DNA from: Lepas anatifera
Lineage: Eukaryota; Arthropoda; Thecostraca; Lepadidae
NCBI GenBank assembly: GCA_034440635.1
Contig: JAOTON010000897.1
Coordinates: 496,001-560,000, forward strand
Direction: 5' to 3'
Length of the DNA: 64,000 bases
Both the position numbers and the translations under genes were made by a program. Below the pieces are notes generated by a model. That model made no database searches. It was not told the origin of the DNA and was given only the letters and a program-made list of their open reading frames with translations. Numbering within the stretch: position 1 is the stretch's first letter; every line of letters begins with the position of its first letter. Shown piece after piece: positions 45,546 to 56,329 of this stretch.

Positions 45546-46254
45546 AGAGGTGGATCCTCCAGTGTCCTCCAGAGGTGGATCCTCCAGTGTCCTCCAGAGG
45601 TGGAACCTACAGTGACCTCCAGAGGTGGATCCCCCAGTGTCCTCCAGAGGTGGATCCTCCAGTGTCCTCCAGAGGTGGATCCTCCAGTGTCCTCCAGAGG
45701 TGGATCATCCAGTATCCTCCAGAGGTGGATCCCCCAGTGTCCTCCAGAGGTGGATCCTCCAGTGTCCTCCAGAGGTGGATCCTCCAGTGTCCTCCAGAGG
45801 TGGATCCTCCAGTGTCCTCCAGAGGTGGATCCTCCAGTGTTCTCCAGAGGTGGATCCTCCAGTGTCCTCCAGAGGTGGATCCTCCAGTGTCCTCCAGAGG
45901 TGGATCTTCCAGTGTCCTCCAGAGGTGGATCCCCCAGTGTCCTCCAGAAGTGGATCCTCCAGTGTCCTCCAGAGGTGGATCCCCAGTGTCCTCCAGAGGT
46001 GGATCCTCCAGTGTCCTCCAGAGGTTGATCATCCAGTGTCCTACAGAGGTGGATCCTCCAGTGTCCTCCAGAGGTGGATCCTCCAGTTTCCTACAGAGGT
46101 GGATCCTCCAGTGTCCTCCAGAGGTTGATCATCCAGTGTCCTACAGAGGTGGATCATCCAGTGTCCTCCAGAGGTGGATCCTCCAGTGTCCTCCAGAGGT
46201 GGATCCTCCAGTGTCCTCCAGAGGTGGATCCTCCAGTGTCCTCCAGAGGTGGAT
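45546..46254. repeat. minisatellite, 25-bp unit, about 28 copies
   Basis: Units of AGAGGTGGATCCTCCAGTGT plus CCTCC with scattered single-base variants (GATCATCC, GATCCCCC, CTACAG, GTTGATC). Each unit contains CCTCCAG twice and a GGATCC. As 25 is not a multiple of three, all frames rotate through the same 25-residue cycle, giving long but meaningless open frames on both strands. Confidence 0.95.
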
Positions 46255-47020
46255 GCATTTGATATAACTTACGAACTAACAGCTGATTTCATCGCTATTT
46301 TCTACTCATCGATGCAAATGAAAGACGCATGGCAAAGTTATGAAGTAGATCGGTGTCAACTGAACAATAGTGAGGACCCAATCAAATAATGTGGATTGCG
46401 AACACCAGAATAAAACAAAATGGTCTAAATCATAATGACACAATATATTTGAAAAACTAAATCCATTTGTTGTCAGCCTGGGACAAAATATTTTCAAAGC
46501 CGTGTTTTCAATTCCATCACATCTTACTTTACATACTCCAGACGATCTACTTTTCCCCAAATAAAGAACATATGACAAACGCACGAAGTGGGTATAAAAG
46601 CCTATCAACATTTTTGTGCACAATTTAACAGGACATCGGTGATGAAGTCAAATCGATACTGTGCAACCCACCACCAGAGTCATAATTATCTCAAAATATA
46701 AATGGTTTTCAAAGCAGAAAACAGGGCTACGAGGTAAATTCATCTATGAATTATGCAAAGAGAATGTGCCGAAGAAGCACCGAGTGGAATTCTGTTACTG
46801 CATGTAATTTAGCCAAGCATCCAATTTTCAGTAAATCATGTTTGCTGCCCGTCTGAAATTGCCTAGTATCTCTCTTCGTGGCAATCGAGGCCGAATTGTA
46901 GTCAGCTCCAGACGCCCCTATTTGCACCATACCGCGTTTCCACGAGGTGACAAGTGCACCATTGGTCTGTGGCGTCCCGGCGATTTTTTATCAGGGCCGT
47001 CTGAGATGGGCGCCGGGTCA
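46255..47020. other. no recognised feature
   Basis: AT-rich spacer between two minisatellites. A minus-strand frame at 46306-46623 has no motif. Confidence 0.3.
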
Positions 47021-47610
47021 GTGAGTACACAACGGGTCAGCGTCGTGTGTCGCCGCGGCAGTGAGTACACAACGGGTCAGAGCCTTGTGTCGCCGCGGCA
47101 GTGAGTACACAACGGGTCAGTGTCGTGTGTCGCCGCGGCAGTGAGTACACAACGGGTCAGAGCCTTGTGTCGCCGCGGCAGTGAGTACACAACGGGTCAG
47201 TGTCGTGTGTCGCCGCGGCAGTGAGTACACAACGGGTCAGTGCCTTGTGTCGCCACAGCAGTGAGTACACAACGGGTCAGAGCCTTGTGTCGCCGCGGCA
47301 GTGAGTACACAACGGGTCAGTGCCTTGTGTCGCCGCGGCAGTGAGTACACAACGGGTCAGTGTCGTGTGTCGCCGCGGCAGAGAGTACACAACGGGTCAG
47401 TACCTTGTGTCGCCGCGGCAGTGAGTACACAATGCGTCAGTGTCTTGTGTCGCCACGGCAGTGAGTACACAACGGGTCAGTGTCTTGTGTCGCCGCGGCA
47501 GTGAGTACACAACGGGTCAGTGCCTTGTGTCGCCGCGGCAGTGAGTACACAACGGGTCAGTGTCGTGTGTCGCCGCGGCAGTGAGTACACAACGGGTCAG
47601 AGCCTTGTGT
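47021..47610. repeat. minisatellite, 40-bp unit, 15 copies
   Basis: Units of GTGAGTACACAACGGGTCAG plus a variable middle (TGTCGTGTGT, TGTCTTGTGT, TGCCTTGTGT or AGCCTTGTGT) plus CGCCGCGGCA. The variable decamer alternates in a semi-regular way, which suggests two-unit expansion steps. Confidence 0.95.
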
Positions 47611-48460
47611 CAAAGGTCCATACACCGGTGAAATGCCATTTCTGGGCCAATCACCTGTCCCGGGAGATACACTGGGCACAGAGTTCTTGCAAGGAAGAGA
47701 CGTGTTTTTTCACTACCTAATCCAAAGGGAACAAATTTATTCATGCATTTCATTTGGAAATCCTGTGTTAGTAGCAAATACACCCTGTAAGTGATAAGTG
47801 AATGCTTAATTTTCCTAGCGATATGACCCACATATCAATGAACATAGTAAATGAAGGCGTCCGGGACTATCGAGGTCGTTGACCTGTCGGCGTCGTCTCA
47901 GAAGAAAGTATATTCTAGAGCTGTCTCCGTCACGGCAGGATGATATCGACACAACGGGTGAATTATTTAGCTCCGTCTGATGCAGCTCCGACAGTGCCAC
48001 TGCCCTCATCTGTCACTACCACTGCCCTCCTCCAATTCGGAGAAATTGCAAAACCCTGAAAACCCAGCGTCAATCGTCTGAAGCGATATGTCAACACTGG
48101 AAACAATAGTGGAAATCCAAGGCATGTATGTATGCATAAACATATGTGCAACTTGCACTGGGTGATCCAAAGGGGAGGTGGGAGTAAAGGAAGTTGTTCG
48201 CAAACTCCCCTCCCTCCATGTTTCGAGACCTTAAGAAAAATTACGTTTTTTCACGTCCCCCTTCCCAAAAACACGTGTAGATCCGCCACTGACAACTTGA
48301 ACACGGTTTTTAGATGTAAAAGTTGAATGCTCAACTGTTTACGCAGCAAAAGAAGTGACTTTCATCTGGATGAAAAGACGTGCGTACACAATCGCACACT
48401 CTAGGGGTCGAAATCACGTGCATGTATACGAGGCACTTTTGGCGCGGCACATCCACCGCC
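47611..48460. other. no recognised feature
   Basis: No motif or bounded repeat. A GATCCGCCACTG sequence near 48281 resembles a hAT-MITE end, but the second end is missing. Confidence 0.3.
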
Positions 48461-48472
48461 CCATAAATGTCC

Positions 48473-48598
48473 TATAAAAGTTGGGCTTTCACCAGTTTAG
48501 TACAATGAGGCAAGATGGCGTTCGAGCAGGAAATCATCCGAAGCTGGCATGATCAGTCCCATTTAGCAGGCAGTCGGTTCGATTTAGTAAACCGTTAA
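48473..48598 (+). promoter_or_regulatory. possible TATA promoter with short downstream ORF
   Basis: A TATAAAAG at 48473-48480 is followed about 40 bp later by an ATG in good context (AAGATGGCG, 48515). The frame runs 27 codons (MAFEQEIIRSWHDQ...) to a stop at 48596-48598. This could be a chance combination, an upstream ORF, or the start of an exon whose donor I cannot fix. Confidence 0.2.
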
Positions 48599-48659
48599 CT
48601 TGTTGGTATCACAGGAACTCCGGGGGGCGCATATGGCAACATTTATAATCCGATTCTAA

Positions 48660-49195
48660 CTGAGATGTTAGAATGTATGAATGTTTGTAGGTTTTCACGC
48701 TTTTTTCTCGCTGCGTTTCTTCTGCTGCATATGTGGGCCTCAAAATCAAACTTAAGCCTAAACACAAAATTTCGCCTACGATATTTTTTCCCGTACGTAC
48801 TGCCAGATATATTTCTTTCCTACTTATATTCTGCAGTATTTTGTTTGTTTGATATTTTTGCTAGGTTCTCATCTGTAGTGTGCATTCTTCTTTTGCTTAG
48901 CTTTTGTTATTTTGGTGTTCCTTTTTCCCGTGCATGTTCTGAAATTTTTCGTGATTACCTATCTAGCTGTATTGTAACTTGTTTTAACCAGTTATTGACT
49001 AATTTAATATTTTCTTTTGTATCATCGGCATTGTTTTGTATGTTGCCTTTTTTGTTGCTGCTTTTTATTTGCTCGCAACTGCTGCGCATGGATTTATTTT
49101 TGCTGTAGCTTCTTATGATTTTTGCGCCTCCCCTTTTCGGCTTTCGTTTCTGGTCTCCTATCATTTGTGAAAACTAATAAAATGATGATGATAAT
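48660..49195 (+). other. T-rich segment ending in AATAAAATGATGATGATAA; possible retroelement 3' region
   Basis: A 147-codon frame (48665-49108) is strongly hydrophobic, but only because the strand is T-rich. It is followed by AATAAAATGATGATGATAA, a polyadenylation-like motif merged with a short (GAT)n tail. This resembles non-LTR 3' ends elsewhere in the window. No RT-like sequence precedes it. Confidence 0.3.
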
Positions 49196-49255
49196 GAGAT
49201 CACCACGTGACTGCGCAGACCGGAAGCCACAGGTTTGCTCTTCTACTTGTCCCAG

Positions 49256-49433
49256 AACTCACCGTTTGCGGAGAGCGGCTGTGTACTTCGAGGGGATGGT
49301 AGCCCTTCCTTCCCCTGCGAGACCCCGCCCCCAAGTCGACGCCGCCACCACCGCCAGCCGGTGGGCCCAAAAGGGGCCCGAGCTTAGTGGAGAATATGGC
49401 GTCATACGGCGTCACCAACTCTCACCCTACTGG
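49256..49433 (+). CDS. candidate exon with strong acceptor and donor (unrecognised)
   Basis: A pyrimidine-rich acceptor (GCTCTTCTACTTGTCCCAG, AG at 49254-49255) and a consensus donor (ACTGG|GTAAGTA, GT at 49434-49435) bound a 178-bp GC-rich segment. One frame is open throughout. In another, an ATG at 49396 begins MASYGVTNSHPT before the donor. A competing minus-strand reading uses the donor AAACG|GTGAGT (GT at 49262-49261). I cannot decide the strand and recognise no protein. Confidence 0.3.
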
Positions 49434-49440
49434 GTAAGTA

Positions 49441-50390
49441 TTAGGGGAATCGGAGACTTATTGAGCACAGCCGTCCGGGATTTGATATTCAGGTTAGGAG
49501 CATGGAGGACAAGCACGCTTTCCCGACGCCACACCATTCCCTGGTGTGGGGAGCAATGCACTCAAAAACAAGTACGCTCAAGAAACACCATCTTTCCGTG
49601 ACATGCTCGTCCTCATTCTTGGAGTTCCAGGGCGCGTCGACTGCCAGGGTTAGCTTATGCCCTTCATTTCTCCGTAAAAAGTAAGCTCTGAAAAGGATTA
49701 TGCTCTGCTCTCTGCGACGAATAGATCAGTTCAAATTCGATGGAGATGTCATACTCCCTTTAAACATCCAGTAACCAGCCATCATGTTTCCTTGGCCTTG
49801 GCTGACCTTTACAGATATTTGAGTCTTACATGAGAACTGCTTTGTGTTAATGTAAAGTATACCACGGGAAATGACCTGAGGCCATAGATGATAAAAGTGA
49901 GGAGTAAAGGCGGCAGGTGTGCGAAGACCCCTAAAAACTAGAACCAGCTTTTTAGGGGCCTTCTCACACCTGACGCCTTTACTCGACACTGTTATCAAGC
50001 TCTCCAAGAACTTACCATCTTCTCCAGAAATGTTCAGTGACACGGAGGTGGATAAGCCGAATTAGTCATTCCACAGGTCTTGGCGGTCGCAAACACCGGA
50101 ACCTAGGAGACAAAACAGTCTGCAGGGCTAGTTTGCTACTTTTGTTAGCGCAGCAAAATTTTACGTCCAATTTGCAACGCAGGCGAGGATAAAAGGGCTG
50201 CAAAGTCCCGATGCCCGACAGCCAGCAATGGGTCAGCAAAAAGGCTACCCTCAGAGGTTTGGCAAGTCAGGTATACCTTATGTACGGTTCTGCCCTTAAA
50301 TTATGGGCAGCTCCTTAACATGAATATGATGCCTTGCTAGTTGATAACTTTGATACCAGACTTATAGCGCAAAGCAGTATGGGTACATTG
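49441..50390. other. no recognised feature
   Basis: Short frames without motifs. Imperfect inverted copies of a TCACACCTG/CAGGTGTGCGA-type sequence occur near 49915 and 49962. Confidence 0.3.
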
Positions 50391-50394
50391 TTAT

Positions 50395-50580
50395 GGGGCT
50401 GGGTGGCTGGAGGCTTCCTTGCCCGCCATCAGATCGGAACATCATGGAGTAACGTGGGTTCAATCCCCACGGCCTTCCGTGTCACATCCGACCCGGCGGA
50501 GAGGGTCCGTAAACACCCCAGCTCCCAGTAATTGGGCAAGTGTTCCTGCTGGGAGTGGCCATGATAAAATAAATAAGCTT
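50395..50580 (+). repeat. possible tRNA-derived SINE
   Basis: GGGTTCAATCCCC (50457-50469) is a good B-box. An A-box-like TGGCTGGAGGC lies upstream at 50405, and an A-rich ATAAAATAAATAA tail at about 50564-50575 ends the unit directly before the about 71-bp array. The A-box match is weak. Confidence 0.4.
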
Positions 50581-50666
50581 TACACTCCGCTTGTCCCAAA
50601 ACTCACCATGTACAGAAAGGGAAACACTTCTGAACGGAGAACAGCCCCTGCTGTGCCCCCCTCTTC

Positions 50667-53600
50667 CATACAGGTAGTGGCGGTGAAGATGTGGTGGCAG
50701 CACAGAACAGTCCCTTCTGCCCTCCCCCTCCCCCTTTTCCATACAGGTAGTGGCGGTGAAGGTGTGATGACAGCACAGAACAGTCCCTGCTCTGCCCCCT
50801 CCCCCCTCTTCCATACAGGTAGTGGCGGTGAAGGTGTGGTGACAGCACAGAACAGTCCCTGCTGTGCCCCCTCCCTCCCCCCTCTTCCATACAGGTAGTG
50901 GCGGTGAAGATGTGGTGGCAGCACAGAACAGTCCTTCCCTCCCTACCCCCTCTTCCATACAGGTAGTGGCGGTGAAGATGTGGTGACAGCACAGAACAGT
51001 CCCTGCTCTGCCCCCCCTCCCCCTCTTCCATACAGGTAGTGGCGGTGAAGGTGTGGCGACAGCACAGAACAGTCCTGCTGTGCCCCTCCCTCCCCCTCTT
51101 CCATACAGGTAGTGGCGGTGAAGGTGTGGTGACAGCACAGAACAGTCCTTCCCTCCCTCCCCCTCTTCCATACAGGTAGTGGCGGTGAAAATGTGGTGAC
51201 AGCACAGAACAGTCCTGCTCTGCCCCCTCCCCCTCTTCCATACAGGTAGTGGCGGTGAAGGTGTGGTGACAGCACAGAACAGTCCTGCTGTGCCCCCTCC
51301 CCCCTCTTCCATACAGGTAGTGGCGGTGAAGGTGTGGTGATAGCACAGAACAGTCCCTGCTCTGCACCCCCCCCCCTCTTCCATACAGGTAGTGGCGGTG
51401 AAGGTGTGGTGACAGCACAGAACAGTCCCTGCTCTGCCCCCTCCCCCCCTCTTCCATACAGGTAGTGGCGGTGAAGGTGTGGCGACAGCACAGAACAGTC
51501 CTGCTGTGCCCCTCCCTCCCCCCTCTTCCATACAGGTAGTGGCGGTGAAGGTGTGGCGACAGCACAGAACAGTCCCTGCTCTGCCCCCTCCCTCCCCCTC
51601 TTCCATACAGGTAGTGGCGGTGAAGGTGTGGCGACAGCACAGAACAGTCCTGCTGTGCCCCTCCCTCCCCCTCTTCCATACAGGTAGTGGCGGTGAAGGT
51701 GTGGTGACAGCACAGAACAGTCCTTCCCTCCCTACCCCCTCTTCCATACAGGTAGTGGCGGTGAAGATGTGGCGACAGCACAGAACAGTCCTGCTGTGCC
51801 CTCCCTCCCCTCTTCCATACAGGTAGTGGCGGTGAAGGTGTGGTGACAGCACAGAACAGTCCCTGCTCTGCCCCCTCCCCCCTCTTCCATACAGGTAGTG
51901 GCGGTGAAGGTGTGGTGATAGCACAGAACAGTCCCTGCTCTGCACCCCCTCCCCTCTTCCATACAGGTAGTGGCGGTGAAGGTGTGGTGACAGCACAGAA
52001 CAGTCCCTGCTCTGCCCCCCTCCCCCCTCTTCCATACAGGTAGTGGCGGTGAAGGTGTGGTGATAGCACAGAACAGTCCCTGCTCTGCACCCCTCCCCCC
52101 TCTTCCATACAGGTAGTGGCGGTGAAGGTGTGGTGATAGCACAGAACAGTCCCTGCTCTGCACCCCTCCCCCCTCTTCCATACAGGTAGTGGCGGTGAAG
52201 ATGTGGCGACAGCACAGAACAGTCCCTGCTGTGCCCCCCCCCTCTTCCATACAGGTAGTGGCGGTGAAGATGTGGCGACAGCACAGAACAGTCCTGCTGT
52301 GCCTCCCTCCCCCTCTTCCATACAGGTAGTGGCGGTGAAGGTGTGGTGACAGCACAGAACAGTCCCTGCTCTGCACCCCTCCCCCTCTTCCATACAGGTA
52401 GTGGCGGTGAAGGTGTGGTGATAGCACAGAACAGTCCCTGCTCTGCACCCCTCCCCCCTCTTCCATACAGGTAGTGGCGGTGAAGATGTGGCGACAGCAC
52501 AGAACAGTCCTGCTGTGCCCCCCCTCTTCCATACAGGTAGTGGCGGTGAAGATGTGGCGACAGCACAGAACAGTCCTGCTGTGCTCCTCCCCCCTCTTCC
52601 ATACAGGTAGTGGCGGTGAAGGTGTGGTGACAGCACAGAACAGTCCTGCTCTGCCCCTCCCTCCCCCTCTTCCATACAGGTAGTGGCGGTGAAGGTGTGG
52701 TGATAGCAAAGAACAGTCCCTGTTGTGCCCCCCTCTTCCATACAGGTAGTGGCGGTGAAGGTGTGGTGACAGCACAGAACAGTCCTTGCTCTGCCCCCCT
52801 CCCCCTCTTCCATACAGGTAGTGGCGGTGAAGGTGTGGTGACAGCACAGAACAGTCCTTGCTCTGCCCCCTCCCCCTCTTCCATACAGGCAATGGCGGTG
52901 AAGGTGTGGTGACAGCACAGAACAGTCCTGCTCTGCCCCTCCCTCCCCTCTTCCATACAGGTAGTGGCGGTGAAGGTGTGGCGACAGCACAGAACAGTCC
53001 TGCTGTGCCCCTCCCCCCCCCCTCTTCCATACAGGTAGAGGCGGTGAAGGTGTGGTGACAGCACAGAACAGTCCCTGCTCTGCCCCCCTCCTCTTCCATA
53101 CAGGTAGTGGCGGTGAAGATGTGGTGACAGCACAGAACAGTCCCTGCTCTGCCCCCTCCTCTTCCATACAGGTAGTGGCGGTGAAGATGTGGTGACAGCA
53201 CAGAACAGTCCCTGCTCTGCCCCCTCCTCTTCCATACAGGTAGTGGCGGTGAAGATGTGGTGACAGCACAGAACAGTCCTGCTGTGCCCCTCCCTCCCCC
53301 TCTTCCATACAGGTAGTGGCGGTGAAGATGTGGCGACAGCACAGAACAGTCCTGCTGTGCCCCCCTCTTCCATACAGGTAGTGGCGGATAAGGTGTGGTG
53401 ACAGCACAGAACAGTCCTGCTGTGCCCCCTCCCCCTCTTCCATACAGGTAGTGGCGGTGAAGGTGTGGCGACAGCACAGAACAGTCCTGCTGTGCCCCCT
53501 CCCTCCCCCTCTTCCATACAGGTAGTGGCGGAGAAGGTGTGGTGACAGCACAGAACAGTCCTGCTGTGCCCCCTCTCCCTCTTCCATACAGGTATTGGCG

Positions 53601-53700
53601 GTGAAGATGTGGTGACAGCACAGAACAGTCCTGCTGTGCCCCCCTCCCTCCCCCTCTTCCATACAGGTAGTGGCGGAGAAGGTGTGGTGACAGCACACAG
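50667..53700. repeat. minisatellite, about 71-bp unit, about 43 copies
   Basis: Each unit has a conserved core beginning CTTCCATACAGGTAGTGGCG and running through GTGAAG(A/G)TGTGG and CAGCACAGAACAGTCC. It ends in a C-rich tract of variable length. I counted about 43 CCATACAGG cores. Length variation is almost confined to the C-rich tract. The minus strand has almost no stops, so frames of 686, 1082 and 1127 codons arise and overlap in all phases. They are by-products of composition. Each unit also resembles a splice acceptor (pyrimidine tract then CAG|G) on the plus strand. Confidence 0.95.
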
Positions 53701-53805
53701 CGAGCGGGTGAGAACTCGGGTCGAGTGCAAGCGCCAGGGTAAAACACAGGCGCATCAAGGTCTGGGTTCTGCGGGACCAGTTTGACCAGCATTTTGGTGA
53801 GCAGA

Positions 53806-53950
53806 GGGAGGGGCGCAGACTGGGCGGGGAGGGGGCGCAGACTGGGCGGAACACGCTGCAGACTGGGCGGGAGGGGGCGCTCACTGGGCGGGACACGCTG
53901 CAGACTGGGCGGAACACGCTGCAGACTGGGCGGAACACGCTGCAGACTAG
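53806..53950. repeat. short tandem repeat, about 21-bp unit
   Basis: About six imperfect units of CAGACTGGGCGGAACACGCTG with GGGAGGGGGCG variants follow the large array after a 100-bp gap. Confidence 0.8.
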
Positions 53951-54660
53951 AGCTGGGTTATACAGTCTGCATTGGTCTGGAACCACAGAGCTGTCCTTGA
54001 TGATCGATTGGCCGGCTGCCGGTGGCTAGCAAATAATACTCGGGGCTGTTTGGGAGAACACCATGGAACTTGGGTTGCCACATATTTTCCGATAGGGTCG
54101 GTGATCACAGGTTGATATCCGTGTCAACGCCAGACGATCATTTATTTCGAATAGTTTCTCAAATTCTGGGAGTTGGGTGCCAAGGTTTCAAATTTTCCTT
54201 AACTTGATTGTTTTTGAAGTGCGTTTGCTTTTGAACAGAATTCGTGAACCAGCCTAACTAAAGAAAATTCCTGTTTAATCACCCTCCCTGATCTAGGAAT
54301 ATTCAATGGGTAATTTATTTTGGTAGTATAATGAGCAATGTGAGAACTGCATTAAGTCTAGAAGAAAAAAAGCATGATGCTGTAATAGAACTGCCAGGTA
54401 AATATACAAATTAACGGGCAAAGTCGCAGCCAGCGCATGCCCTCGCCATTTATCAAAAGGACTGATGGACATCAGGAAGCAAAATATCAGAAGCGCCGCT
54501 GCCACCGCAAAACCGAGCTGTGTGGTGCTTGAAAAACAAAATCTGAACAAGAAAGTCGGAAAAATGTCATTTACCGGTAGAAGCTCTGCAGTTCGCTTTC
54601 CATCCTACAGATGGTAGGGCAGACAGAGATAGACAGACAGCCCAGGCAGTCACTACCGGG
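53951..54660. other. no recognised feature
   Basis: No gene or repeat was identified. Confidence 0.3.
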
Positions 54661-54665
54661 GGCAG

Positions 54666-54780
54666 ATGTCCAGAGCGCGTGCAGCACTAGACATGTACCA
54701 GTGCACGTGCAGCACCAGACATGTACCAGCGCACGTGCAGCACCGGGCCGGCACCAGAGTACGTGCAGCACCAGACACAG
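54666..54780. repeat. short tandem repeat, about 28-bp unit, roughly four copies
   Basis: Units of GCAGCACCAGACATGTACCA plus GCGCACGT, diverging to the right. Confidence 0.7.
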
Positions 54781-55550
54781 AGGGACACCAGTTCACAGGG
54801 ACTACTGCCATCCACCCCCAGGCAGCAGCCACAGAGAGCCAGACGGCGCCTGGCACTGACACACGCCCGATACGGACCGACCAGTGACAGCCGCCGGGGG
54901 GCAGAGTCCAACCTGGGCTAACCGGGCCAGAGGCGGCGTGTCTGATCTGGCCGGATGTCGGGAGGTCACGGCACCACGCTGGCAGTGCAGCACCGGCCCG
55001 AGTTACCGTCTGACCACAGCCGGGCCGGCGGCGCTCGCTAATGTCCGGCCGTCACGGAGCACCACTGGCGGCGGTGCCGGCTGCTGGTCGGGCCACCACT
55101 GGTACCCACCACGACCCGGCCCGGGCGCTAACCGGCGACACACCCAACCTGCCCCCGCCAGTCTTGCCGCACGCCAGTACTCACTATTGATCACTGCGGA
55201 GGGTATGCGACGTCCGCCGCGTTTCACTTTGGTGTGTCGACTCGGGCACGTCGGTGTGCCTTCGTCGGCGGCGACATCGGCGACGGCGGGCGTTGGTGAG
55301 CGGGCGTGCACAGTTGGGCGGGGGCCAGGCGTCGCGGCGCCACACAACTGCCGACGCCACGGGCAGCCCGGTAACAGCCGGCCGGCCGCCAGGTAACCAG
55401 CAGCAAACAGCCAGCGCCGCCACACAGCCGCAGCTGCAGGCCAGCAGGACCGGCTTCCCCTGTGATGCCGTAGGAGGTGCGACGTCGCACATCTCACTCG
55501 GGAGAGGGCGTGGTAACACTGAGGTCCGATCAACATTCTGCTCATAAGAA
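54781..55550. other. CpG-rich island, no gene supported
   Basis: GC-rich throughout, with frames open on both strands (170 codons plus, 180 codons minus). None has a motif or a convincing start. It could be a promoter island. Confidence 0.3.
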
Positions 55551-56300
55551 TTTGAAGTTTACCTCAATGTGTTCACATAGGGCACAATAGGTCCACATGC
55601 GGCACAAACATGAGAACACAAAACTAAAAATGTAGCATAAGTGTAATCAATTTTTATTTTTAGCAAAATTAAAAATAGAGCAAAGCAAAACTAAAAATTA
55701 AGCCGTTAGTGAAACGGAACGTGGTGCCCTCATGGTAAGCTTGGAACTGAGTTTGCTCTCTCAGTTCATCACTGTGTCAGAATGTTTAGTCTTGAAGAGC
55801 ATGCTGCAGTCTCCTTAGTTTTGTTTGTCCTAAAACTAATCATTTGCAGCGAAATAAGCCCCTGTTCGGAGTATTTGCCCGATCAGTCCCGTATCAGCCC
55901 CTCCCCCCGCACCCGGCCGAAATGAGCGCTGCCTTGAAGCAACAGCGATGGGAGGAAAAGGACGGCGGTGGGGTGGGGTCAGACCCCCACTCAGAGACCG
56001 CCTGTTTCTCTACGAGCAGCGGCTTATATAAAACCAAATACAGAACCTCATACTTTTCGTATACTCTACAAGACTGATCACATCCATACCAGTACCTCAT
56101 TCCTCTTAACAGTTTACTCAGATCCCAGTTTTGTTTCCCAAAGGTGTCATTATTTGTACAAAAGATGTATTTCTACCACGCATTTATGATTATAAAAAAA
56201 TACGAACGAGAGTTGAAAAATGCTACCTGTGAGCCATGGGCGACGGCGGGGCTGCGGGGAAGGGCGGTCCTTAAGATAAATAAGAAATATCAGCACTAAC
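55551..56300. other. no gene supported
   Basis: A CTTATATAAAACC motif (about 56024-56036) downstream of a GC-rich stretch could be a TATA box, but no coding frame follows it. Confidence 0.25.
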
Positions 56301-56329
56301 CCATCGCGTTGACTGAAAGGAACGCGATG

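Noticed and set aside
45501..46267. Proline/serine/glycine-rich 140-230 codon frames
   Set aside because: All frames of the 25-bp array are open on the plus strand with the same rotated peptide, which shows a composition effect.
48665..49108. 147-codon hydrophobic frame resembling a multi-pass membrane protein
   Set aside because: The hydrophobicity comes from a T-rich strand (Phe/Leu codons). The segment is followed by an AATAAA-like tail with a GAT repeat and looks like a retroelement 3' region.
50482..53986. Minus-strand open frames of 686, 1082 and 1127 codons
   Set aside because: They overlap in different phases across the about 71-bp minisatellite. Unit-length changes rotate the frame, and the strand merely lacks stop codons. 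There is no domain and no start or splice context.
55003..55545. 180-codon minus-strand frame in a CpG island
   Set aside because: Alternative frames on both strands are equally open, and it has no ATG in good context or recognisable motif.
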